Assembly: GCA_039000515.1 (NCBI GenBank)
Contig: JBCFYV010000012.1
Coordinates: 128,226,652 to 128,290,651, forward strand
Direction of reading: 5' to 3'
Origin: Timema cristinae
Taxonomy: Eukaryota; Arthropoda; Insecta; Phasmatodea; Timematidae
Length of the DNA: 64,000 nucleotides
Part shown: piece after piece, positions 12,201 through 24,200 of the stretch
Numbering within the stretch: position 1 is the first letter of the stretch
Layout: every line of letters begins with the position of its first letter
Notes under the pieces: model-generated
Databases searched by the model: none
Seen by the model: only the letters and a program-made list of their open reading frames with translations
What the model was told of the DNA's origin: nothing
Translations under genes and position numbers: made by a program

Positions 12201-15200
12201 CGTTCACTTACTCTGTTTTGAGAGGGTGTATATATGATAGTATATTCAAACTGTATACCTTTGAATTCAAAGTATTTGCTCATCTCTGAAGATAAGTATT
12301 CTCCACCTTGGTCACACCTGAAGCAGCTTATTCTTTCATTAAAGTGAACAGTTGCTAGAGTTTCATACTTCTTAAAACACCTGACTTTTCTTTGATCATG
12401 TAAACATAGGTAGAGTGACTGTAATCGTCAATTAGGGTGAGTATGTATCTCTTACCGTCATATGATGTAGGACTGATCGACCCATGACATCACTGTGGAC
12501 AAGCTACAAGGGGCGCTTAGCCCTTGAGCGAGTTTTTACATGAGGCAATTTAGTCATCTTACCTTGGATACAATGCTCACATGAAGATCCCTGAGTTGTA
12601 AGTTTTTGTTTACACACATCGTTCATTCCATCAACCATTTCACTAAGAGACTTCAAACTGGTATTGCCAATATGCACCAGTCGTTTATGCCATAGATTTG
12701 TACAATCTAACCTCAGCAACATTGACACAGGTATTTTGACAGAAAATGTCACTAAATACATTTGGCAGACTCGATGCAACTGCTAAGTGTTTATCATGCT
12801 TGAAAATTTTTGCTACACCTTCTTCAAAAATTACCTTGCATCCATTGAATCCGGTCGTCTGACTGATAAGAGGTTGTTGATATTAACAATCATGTTTACA
12901 AAATTTAAACTTGATATTATTTCACAAACATTTTGTTTGTATTTTTCTTTTTATTATCAAAAACCATTTATTTATGTTAAAGATATGCAAGGCCAGTTAT
13001 AAAAATATAAATAAGACTAATCTAGACTAATCGACTTTAATGGCGAAGTTAAGACTACTGCCTTTTCTTACACTTAACTACATATAATACCATTAAATGT
13101 ATAATTTCATGCACCATTTAAACTGTATTTGCCACAAAAGTTAAAAGAAAAACTAGAATAGCCATATTAGACTATTTTTTTTCTTTAATTTGACTACAGA
13201 AAATATAATTGTAATTTAATTCTTAGGGAAGTATTGTTTGTTAAAAGTGATTGATAATATTTTTTAGTGACAATAATATTATTACTTAGCAAATAATAAT
13301 TATTTCCAAATATGTTGACAACGGTGACTTTCACACAATGTTGGTATTACTGAGAGCATCTTCTAGCTATCAGGCAAAACCAAAATAACTATAAACGGCC
13401 TATATATATACTGTTGTTGCCTGTTCAATTAATGATAACTGATAATTAATATGTATGAAGTAAAGTGCATTGAGCAAATATAATTGGTAATAAATAAAAT
13501 GATGGATATATTAGGAAAATGGTAGAGCACAAAAAAGTAAAAACACCAACATATATTTACACACACTTTGATATTTTGATGCTATTTACAGCATCTTCCT
13601 CAGGAAGTAGTAATTAGACTAGTGTTAGTGTTTTTACTTTTATTTGTGCTCTACCATTTTACTAATATTCTATCATTTTATTCATTACAAAATATAATAA
13701 ATTGATAATTATTAGGTATAATATAAATATAACATTGTATCCATCTACTAAGAGTAAAGACAAGTTTAAACAGGCAACAACAGTATTTAAGCTAAACATA
13801 AATTAAAAAACAACTAAGAAACACATATTTTACTTCTCTACCGGTGGTTTTTGGTTGATGGAACTACATTTTATAGAACAGGAACTTAATTGCACATAGG
13901 AATATTAAAGTAAAAATTGTATTAGTGCAGTTGCTACCACGGTACTTAGAATACACGGTAGGGTCCCGACCCCTTTGACCGTCACTCGGTGCCCACTGGC
14001 CGCGCTAGTCCATTACTATAACACTGCCTGCTAGCTGCATCTCACCTAACATTTGCTTTAAAGTAAATTGGAATTGATCATAACTTTCAGATTTGACAAT
14101 GTTTAACCACTTCTCACTGCTCTTTATTTAAGTTGGCTGGAATAATTAAGATTTTAAAATGTACAGATTACACTGCCACTGTAATAAAAGTATGCATTCG
14201 AAGAACATATTTAAGGGGTTAAAAGAAAGTTTCACAACAAATATAAATAAGACAATTTCTTATAATTATAGATTAAAAACAGACAAAATAATGTCGGCAA
14301 GATATAAAATAAAATGTATCATGAAGAAATGTAGTATTGGATAAACTCACCGAAATGAACTCATTGAAGCTTAGCTAGTTTCTTTGATTTTTTTTTCTAC
14401 CACCATCAGACTTCTTATACCGTAGATTGGTCTTTTCTGAGACTTCTTCTTATTCAAGGACTTCATTCTAATTAAGGTGCGCGTTCGAACATATCATGAA
14501 ATAGCGAACTCATCTATGCCAATGTACTTCAACTTGAGGATGTTCACTAGTGTGTTCATCACATCACAATCCTTATTCAAAACACGCCGTGAAATGTATT
14601 GAAGTCCTCTTCCATGTTAAATATAATCTGAGCCCACGCACTTGTTGGCTCCATCAGGCCTCCTCTTGATATTGTAGAAAGCCAGTCTATTTGTTTTGAG
14701 GGTAGTGACTCGTTGGATGGCCATATTCGTTAGCTGTAGCTAGCTTTTTCTTTCTCACTCTATAAGCAATATAACCTGCTAGCATCTTTAGTAAGTCTGT
14801 GCTTTCTCCTGCTACTTGTCCATGAATATTATTTTTACTTTCTGCTAACTGGGGTTATATAGTCGATATAAATGCTTCCTATTCTGGCTGTTCACTGTCA
14901 ATTTCCTCTGTACTGTAGATTCTACTTGTAAATCTTCCCGGATATCACATCTCAGATTTTGTATTACATCAACACTTAATGTGGTTGTGTCTTCAGTTGA
15001 GCAGCTCCCAGTTTTTATTATTACTGATGCACTTCGGCTCAGAAGTAAAGATTTTATTCTTTGGCTCACAGCCGTTGGTAGCGGGTGATCATAAAATCTA
15101 CCAAGGCCTCTAATCAGAGAAAAATAAGACTCAAGGACATCTTGATTACATCTTGATGCCATAATATATGTGTATCCTTCAGAGTGTAACTCTGTGTATA

Positions 15201-18200
15201 GACCTTTAAGACTACGGATAGATATTAGGAAGCCCTTTTGGAAAGGTAATAATTTGTTTCTCCCAATAGCTCGCATAGATTCGCACATATCATAAGAAAA
15301 GGTTAAGGGCTGCATTCTGCACATTTAAATTAATCCCATAGGCACTTTTCAACTTATTTGTTGAATGATAAGGTAATCTAGTGTTTAGCACATCAAAGCC
15401 ATCATTTATAATATTCAAAAATGTAACCACATGTTCATTCCAGGTAGAGTATATTCAATAGCCCTGCAACAGTTCTGGGTAGTATTTCTGCAGCCTTCCT
15501 GACATTTTGTCTTTCTGTTCCTGTTAAAGAAGGTGATTAGTGTTAATTTTATACGCAAATTTCAGATCGCCGTCTTTTTGTAACTCGACGAGCTGTGCAA
15601 ATACATCTATTTTAACAGTGTTACCGTTAGACAGCTGATATCCTTCGTCCAGTAAGTGATTTCTCAAAAGTTTCAAAACATGAGGGACGTAAAAAAAACA
15701 ACCAAATTTGGCGCTCTTCAATAAATGGGTTTTTAATACTTGTACAGCCAAGTGTTATTCCCATATTCAAAATAAGCTTCTGATTTGATGGTCCCATATC
15801 ACTAAAGTCCGGACACGGAATCCCGTGGCCTCAACTGTTTCAACAACACTCAAGAATAGTTCTTTATCGACGGGTCTGTCAAATCCGTAATAGATGGGTT
15901 GTTTCTATTTTCCAATCAAGCTTCGGATTACTAAAACTTGGACAGTTGAGTGTGGTCCTAGGATCTTGTCTTCGACAGTATCATAGCACATGTCAGATTT
16001 CACTTTCATCTCATCAAAACAAAGCACCACGTCTTTTTCAAAATCAGTAAAAACTTTGATTTGTGCTTTTAAAATATTTAAACTTACATCTTTTAATCCT
16101 GGCGTAACAAAAAATTCGCTGAGGCGGCGTTTTATTGTCGTTTCACTTGGAAGGGGATATTTTAAAACGTCTTTTAAATATCTAAATGCTTTTTTGGATA
16201 TACATCTTAGCGTTATTGCCTTTGATAAATCTTCAGAATTCTAAATGGTACATTTACCCCTTAAAATAATTTGATGTTGGGAGCTGGAAAAACGAGATTC
16301 GATTTGTTTTATAGTTTCGGCTAAACGAGAAATTTCTGTCCTAGCAGTGGCTAACTCTGTCAGATTGTCTTTATTTTCTTTCTTTAAATTTATTGCATTC
16401 TAAATATTTCTTCTTTACAGTTCCAACTCTAACTCTTGTGTACTTATTAAGTGTGTTGGGCTAGTCCCGTGTTCTAAGGATGGAAAGGGCAAATTATTAC
16501 TTTCATGTGTATTTAAAAGATGGTTTAATCTTTTTTTTTTGTTTCGCGTTTATCAGCTCTTTAATTTCTTTCCAAACTACTGTATTTTAAAATGTGGCAC
16601 CGACTTTTTTTTTAACACTATTTGGTTTCAATTTGAGTAGTTCCGCCCTCAAGTCACGTTCAAAGTCCGTTTCACTAAAGTGAGCAGAGCAAACACGAGC
16701 GTTAGAGACACAAAAATTGTCAGCTCTTCTACAAGCGTGCACCCATTGTTTTGTCTGTTGGAACTCTATAAAATCTTACCCCAGATTCTTGAGAGTTTCT
16801 TGAGTGGTTATTGCACCCAACAACTACACAACAAGGCATCACTACTACTAATTAATATCACACGACACAGAGGTAAACAAACATTAATGCATACATACAT
16901 CAAAACATTAGAGACATAGATAAAGAAAGATTAGAGCATCTAAGCAACAATAACAATTGGCGGGAGCATACAGCTGAGCGTGCAGTGGGCCACATTGACG
17001 TCACAGACACGACAGGCTACTGCGCACCTGCCTTGTGGACCCTACCGTGTATTCTAAGTACCGTGGTTGCTACTTTTTATCTGCAAAGAACAATAACATC
17101 TGCTAGACAACCAGGTCTAATAAAGATGGTGTATTTTACCGATTGGTAAACATGTTCATCTCAGTCGAGGGAAACACTGACCTATGGTAAGTTCCTCCGA
17201 GATAGTGTCGTGTTGGTAACCTTTACAATTCATTGAGAGCGAGATGGAACTCCATTCTTTATTGCAATGTGTGAAGAACGTTACCTTATCGGCATCAAGT
17301 GAGAAACTCTGGTCCAGGGTGTCGGTATCCTCCTCGTCCAACTCTTCGCGCAGATACATCGGGTTACTGATCTCAACATTCTTTATTGCAATGTGTGAAG
17401 AACGTTACCTATCGGCATCAAGTGAGAAACTTGGTCCAGGGTGTCGGTATCCTCCCTCCAATCTTCGCGCAGATACATCGGTTACTGTCTCAACATTCTT
17501 TATTGCAATGTGTGAAGAACGTTACCTTATCGGCATCAAGTGAGAAACTCTGGTCCAGGGTGTCGGTATCCTCCTCGTCCAACTCCTCGCGCAGATACAT
17601 CGGGTTACTGATCTCAACATTCTCTTGCATCCTCACGTGCATGAACGGCTTACCACTGGAACCCAAACAAGTGTTTCACGACAGTTCCTGTCAGGGGTGA
17701 AGATTTTGTAGTGTTACCCCACAACACTGTGTTTATACCTCAACAACACTGTGCTTTATACCTCAACAACACTGTGCTTTATACCTCAACAACACTGTGC
17801 TTTATACCTCAACAACACTGTGCTTTATACCTCAACAACACTGTGCTTTATACCTCAACAACACTGTGCTTTATACCTCAACAACACTGTGCTTTATACC
17901 TCAACAACACTGTGCTTTATACCTCAACAACACTGTGTTTACCTCAACACACTGTGCTTTATACCTCAACAACACTGTGCTTTATACCTCAACAACACTG
18001 TGCTTTATACCTCAACAACACTGTGCTTTATACCTCAACAACACTGTGCTTTATACCTCAATCAACACTGTGCTTTATACCTCAACAACACTGTGCTTTA
18101 TACCTCAACAACACTGTGCTTTATACCTCAACAACACTGTGCTTTATACCTCAACAACACTGTGCTTTATACCTCAAAACATTGTTTATACCTCAACAAC

Positions 18201-21200
18201 ACTGTGCTTTATACCTCAACAACATGTGCATTTATACCTCAACAACACTGTGACTTTATACCTCAACAACACTGTGCTTTATACCTCAACAACACTGTGA
18301 TTTATACCTCAACAACACTGTGCTTTATACCTCAACAACACTGTGCTTTATACCTCAACAACACTGTGCTTTATACCTCAACAACACTGTGCTTTATACC
18401 TCAACAACACTGTGCTTTATACCTCAACAACACTGTGCTTTATACCTCAACAACACTGTGATTTATACCTCAACAACACTGTGCTTTATACCTCAACAAC
18501 ACTGTGCTTTATACCTCAAAACATTGTGATTTATACCTCAACAACACTGTGCTTTATACCTCAACAACACTGTGCTTTATACCTCAAAACATTGTGATTT
18601 ATACCTCAATAACACTGTGCTTTATACCTCAACAACACTGTGCTTTATACCTCAACAACACTGTGCTTTATACCTCAACAACACTGTGCTTTATACCTCA
18701 ACAACACTGTGCTTTATACCTCAACAACACTGTGCTTTATACCTCAACAACACTGTGCTTTATACCTCAACAACACTGTGCTTTATACCTCAACAACACT
18801 GTGCTTTATACCTCAACAACACTGTGCTTTATACCTCAACAACACTGTGATTTATACCTCAATAATACTGTGCTTTATACCTCAACAACACTGTGATTTA
18901 TACCTCAATAACACTGTGATTTATACCTCAATAACATTGTGATTTATACCTCAACAACACTGTGCTTTATACCTCAACAACACTGTGATTTATACCTCAA
19001 CAACACTGTGATTTATACCTCAACAACACTGTGATTTATACCTCAACAACACTGTGCTTTATACCTCAATAACATTGTGATTTATACCTCAACAACACTG
19101 TGCTTTATACCTCAACAACACTGTGCTTTATACCTCAACAACACTGTGCTTTATACCTCAACAACACTGTGATTTATACCTCAATAACATTGTGCTTTAT
19201 ACCTCAACAACACTGTGCTTTATACCTCAATAACATTGTGATTTATACCTCAACAACACTGTGCTTTATACCTCAACAACACTGTGATTTATACCTCAAT
19301 AACATTGTGCTTTATACCTCAACAACACTGTGCTTTATACCTCAACAACACTGTGATTTATACCTCAATAACATTGTGCTTTATACCTCAACAACACTGT
19401 GCTTTATACCTCAACAACACTGTGCTTTATACCTCAACAACACTGTGATTTATACCTCAATAACATTGTGATTTATACCTCAATAACATTGTGATTTATA
19501 CCTCAATACACTGTGCTTTATACCTCAACAACACTGTGCTTTATACCTCAACAACACTGTGCTTTATACCTCAACAACACTGTGCTTTATACCTCAACAA
19601 CACTGTGCTTTATACCTCAACAACACTGTGCTTTATACCTCAACAACACTGTGCTTTATACCTCAATAACATTGTGATTTATACCTCAACAACACTGTGC
19701 TTTATACCTCAACAACACTGTGCTTTATACCTCAACAACACTGTGCTTTATACCTCAATAACATTGTGATTTATACCTCAATAATACTGTGCTTTATACC
19801 TCGATAACACATACTTTAGGGAATTATAATTTTAGAAGCTGCAAAGTGATATTTACTTAAAATTAAAATGCTATAAAAAATATATTTTTTTAACTCTGTA
19901 GCTCGCTGAGAATTTAATTTGAAACTGGTCTTTTTTCAGTTGCACTACCAAATAGATTGTTTTAAAGATAATCAACCATTTTTATTTGGTCTAAGAGCTT
20001 AAAATAATCAGACCTCACTAGATATAAGTTACTGTGTAACTACTAACTTTATTTATGATATATTTAGTTGTTTATCTTTTGTTTCTATTAAAAGTAATTC
20101 TTGGTAAATAAGGCTCTTAATACCCACACTTGGATCTTTTTTTTTTAAATAAAAATTAACTTCAAACTCCAAAGTGTATTTTAATAAGTGAGTCACTAAC
20201 CATTAACTCTTGCTCTGAAAGAAACCTCAGCCATATAATATAATATATTTGAATACTAACAGCACACACCACAACCTCAGTGGTGCCAACATGAACAAGT
20301 CTTACCTTCGTCTTCGCCTGACGACAACGTAGGCCAGTCCCAGACCTGCGAGAAGTAGCAGCAGAATGACAACCGCAACAACAACACACCCTAACGACAG
20401 AACTGTTGTTAGCCTCGTGGGCTACAGGTAGTCCCAGAACAGGGGTCTGACAACGTAGACCCACGTACTGTGTCGGGCATCTGGGACAAGATCGTACATG
20501 TTTCACACTTTCACACATTTCACACATTTCATGACATGTTTCAGGTAAGCCATGAGTAAAATAAGTTCATCAAAAATTGGGATCCTTTAAAACTAAACTG
20601 ATTTTTATTCACATTAATAATAATGGGTAAGATATTTAAAACAAGCAGCAGCTCTTTGTGTTTTAGTTAAATGACAACTCAACACAACTGTCTACAGTTC
20701 ACATTGGTCGTAGCTCAGGTGTTTGATGAGCCAATAACAGTTCACATTGGTCGTAGCTTAGGTGTTTGATGAGCCAATAACAGTTCACATTGGACTAGCT
20801 CTGGTGTTTGATGAGCCAATAACAGTTCACATTGGACTAGCTCTGGTGTTTGATGAGCCAATAACAGTTCACATTGGACTAGCTCTGGTGTTTGATGAGC
20901 CAATAACAGTTCACATTGGACTAGCTCTGGTGTTTGATGAGCCAATAACAGTTCACATTGGTCGTACTTGGTGTTTGATGAGCCAATAACAGTTCACATT
21001 GGACTAGCTCTGGTGTTTGATGAGCCAATAACAGTTCACATTGGTCGTAGCTCAGGTGTTTGATGAGCCAATAACAGTTCACATTGGTCGTAGCTCAGGT
21101 GTTTGATGAGCCAATAACAGTTCACATTGGTCGTAGCTCAGGTGTTTGATGAGCCAATAACAGTTCACATTGGTCGTAGCTCAGGTGTTTGATGAGCCAA

Positions 21201-24200
21201 TAACAGTTCACATTGGTCAGTAGCTCAGGTGTTTGATGAGCCAATAACAGTTCACATTGGTCATAGCTCAGGTGTTTGATGAGCCAATAACAGTTCACAT
21301 TGGTCTAGCTCAGGTGTTTGATGAGCCAATAACAGTTCACATTGGTCATAGCTCAGGTGTTTGATGAGCCAATAACAGTTCACATTGGTCATAGCTCAGG
21401 TGTTTGATGAGCCAATAACAGTTCACATTGGTCGTAGCTCAGGTGTTTGATGAGCCAATAACAGTTCACATTGGTCTAGCTCAGGTGTTTGATGAGTCCT
21501 ATAACAATTCACATTGGTCGTAGCTCAGTGTTTGACTGGCCTATAACAGTTCACATTGGACTAGCTCTGGTGTTTGATGAGCCAATAACAGTTCACATTG
21601 GTCGTAGCTTAGGTGTTTGATGGCCAATAACAGTTCACATTGGACTAGCTCTGGTGTTTGATGAGCCAATAACAGTTCACATTGGTCGTAGCTCAGGTGT
21701 TTGATGGCCAATAACAGTTCACATTGGCTAGCTTAGTTGTTGATGAGCCAATAACAGTTCACATTGGTCGTAGCTTAGGTGTTTGATGAGCCAATAACAG
21801 TTCACATTGGTCGTAGCTCAGGTGTTTGATGAGCCAATAACAGTTCACATTGGTCGTAGCTTAGGTGTTTGATGAGCCAATAACAGTTCACATTGGTCGT
21901 AGCTTAGGTGTTTGATGAGCCAATAACAGTTCACATTGGTCGTAGCTCAGGTGTTTGATGAGCCAATAACAGTTCACATTGGTCGTAGCTTAGGTGTTTG
22001 ATGAGCCAATAACAGTTCACATTGGTCGTAGCTTAGGTGTTTGATGAGCCAATAACAGTTCACATTGGTCGTAGCTCAGGTGTTTGATGAGCCAATAACA
22101 GTTCACATTGGTCGTAGCTCAGGTGTTTGATGAGCCAATAACAGTTCACATTGGTCGTAGCTTAGGTGTTTGATGAGCCAATAACAGTTCACATTGGTCG
22201 TAGCTTAGGTGTTTGATGAGCCAATAACAGTTCACATTGGACTAGCTCTGGTGTTTGATGAGCCAATAACAGTTCACATTGGTCGTAGCTCAGGTGTTTG
22301 ATGAGCCAATAACAGTTCACATTGGTCGTAGCTTAGGTGTTTGATGGTCCTATAACAGTTCACATTGGACTAGCTCTGGTGTTTGATGAGCCAATAACAG
22401 TTCACATTGGTCGTAGCTCAGGTGTTTGATGAGCCAATAACAGTTCACATTGGTCGTAGCTTAGGTGTTTGATGGTCCTATAACAATTCATATTGGTCTA
22501 GCTCTGTTTGATGAGCCAATAACAGTTCACATTGGTCGTAACTCAGGTGTTTGATGAGCCAATAACAGTTCACATTGGTCGTAGCTTAGGTGTTTGATGA
22601 GCCAATAACAGTTCACATTGGTCGTAGCTTAGGTGTTTGATGGTCCTATAACAATTCATATTGGTCTAGCTCTGGTGTTTGATGAGCCAATAACAGTTCA
22701 CATTGGTCGTAGCTCAGGTGTTTTGATGAGCCAATAACAGTTCACATTGGTCGTAGCTTAGGTGTTTGATGGTCCTATAACAATTCATATTGGTCTAGCT
22801 CTGGTGTTTGATGAGCCAATAACAGTTCACATTGGTCGTAACTCAGGTGTTTGATGAGCCAATAACAGTTCACATTGGTCGTAGCTTAGGTGTTTGATGA
22901 GCCAATAACAGTTCACATTGGACTAGCTCTGGTGTTTGATGAGCCAATAACAGTTCACATTGGTCGTAGCTTAGGTGTTTGATGGTCCTATAACAATTCA
23001 TATTGGTCTAGCTCTGGTGTTTGATGAGCCAATAACAGTTCACATTGGTCGTAACTCAGGTGTTTGATGAGCCAATAACAGTTCACATTGGTCGTAGCTT
23101 AGGTGTTTGATGAGCCAATAACAGTTCACATTGGACTAGCTCTGGTGTTTGATGAGCCAATAACAGTTCACATTGGTCGTAGCTTAGGTGTTTGATGGTC
23201 CTATAACAATTCATATTGGTCTAGCTCTGGTGTTTGATGAGCCAATAACAGTTCACATTGGACTAGCTCCGGTGTTTGATGAGCCAATAACAGTTCACAT
23301 TGGTCGTAGCTCTGGTGTTTGATGGTCCTATAACAATTCATATTGGTCTAGCTCTGGTGTTTGATGAGCCAATAACAGTTCACATTGGTCGTAACTCAGG
23401 TGTTTGATGGGTCTAGAATGTAGGAAACGTTCTTCCAGTCGTCCCGTGAAGAGGGAACCATGCGTGTACCCAAAGCAGGAGAGAGATCCTCAACAACTTT
23501 CTGGAAGAACTTAACAATTCCAGTACTCTCAAAATCACCCACAATATCTCACTACAGCATGTCACCTGGGACAGACACTCATGTTCAGACAGTGCTGACC
23601 TCACTCACTATTGCAATAAACTCTCATTGATACTCAGATCTCCAGAGCCATCTCAAATGATTGGACAAACCTTTCATTACCAAATACCACCCATGACTGC
23701 AGAGAATTAACACAATCCTCAAGAATGAATACAACTTTCCAACTTCCACTCGGACACAAAACCTCCTCGGCCCTCCCCCAAGAATCTCTTTCTATTCTTC
23801 ACAACATTCTTGTACATCCAAAAATTGCCCGACCCCAACAAAACTTCCACCTCAATCAACACAGAAAAAGGTTCACACCTGTGTATCGAACAACGCTGCA
23901 ACACCTGCAAGACGTTCAATAGTAAGAACCTCATCCAAGGTCATTATGACTGCAGAACATCCAACTCCACTGTAAGTTCTGAGAGACTGAATACGTCGGA
24001 CTCACAACAGGACCTCTGAGAATACGCTGGACTCACAACAGGACCTCTGAGAATACGCTGGACTCACAACAGGACCTCTGAGAATACACTGGACTCACAA
24101 CAGGACCTCTGAGAATACACTGGACTCACAACAGGACCTCTGAGAATACACTGGACTCACAACAGGACCTCTGAGAATACACTGGACTCACAACAGGACC

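Larger units (their letters stand above)
10095..12779 (-). mobile_element. Decayed Ty1/copia retrotransposon inside the last LRP1 intron
   Basis: A minus-strand pol region in copia order: GAG-pre-integrase and zinc motif, integrase core, reverse transcriptase, RNase H. The reading frame is broken several times, and only the reverse transcriptase block stays open for a long stretch. No gag coding sequence and no pair of long terminal repeats could be seen, so this is probably a truncated, dead copy. Order and motifs make the family assignment firm; the outer limits are approximate. Confidence 0.88.
13938..17065 (-). mobile_element. Non-autonomous, decayed P-superfamily DNA transposon
   Basis: A 3128-bp element bounded by perfect 29-bp terminal inverted repeats (13938-13966 and 17037-17065, outer end CACGGTACTTAGAATA) and an 8-bp target duplication. 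The interior carries a minus-strand P-type transposase that is broken by stops and frameshifts. Perfect ends with a damaged gene suggest fairly recent movement by a transposase supplied elsewhere, although base-level sequencing errors could exaggerate the damage. It inserted into an older interspersed repeat that has a related, unoccupied copy near 61.4-61.5 kb. Confidence 0.93.

Noticed and set aside
17711..19769. Plus-strand ORFs repeating [16 protein letters not shown]
   Set aside because: Translation of the 23-bp array in successive frames.
20762..20989. ORFs on both strands over 20.7-21.0 kb
   Set aside because: Translation of the 42-44-bp array.
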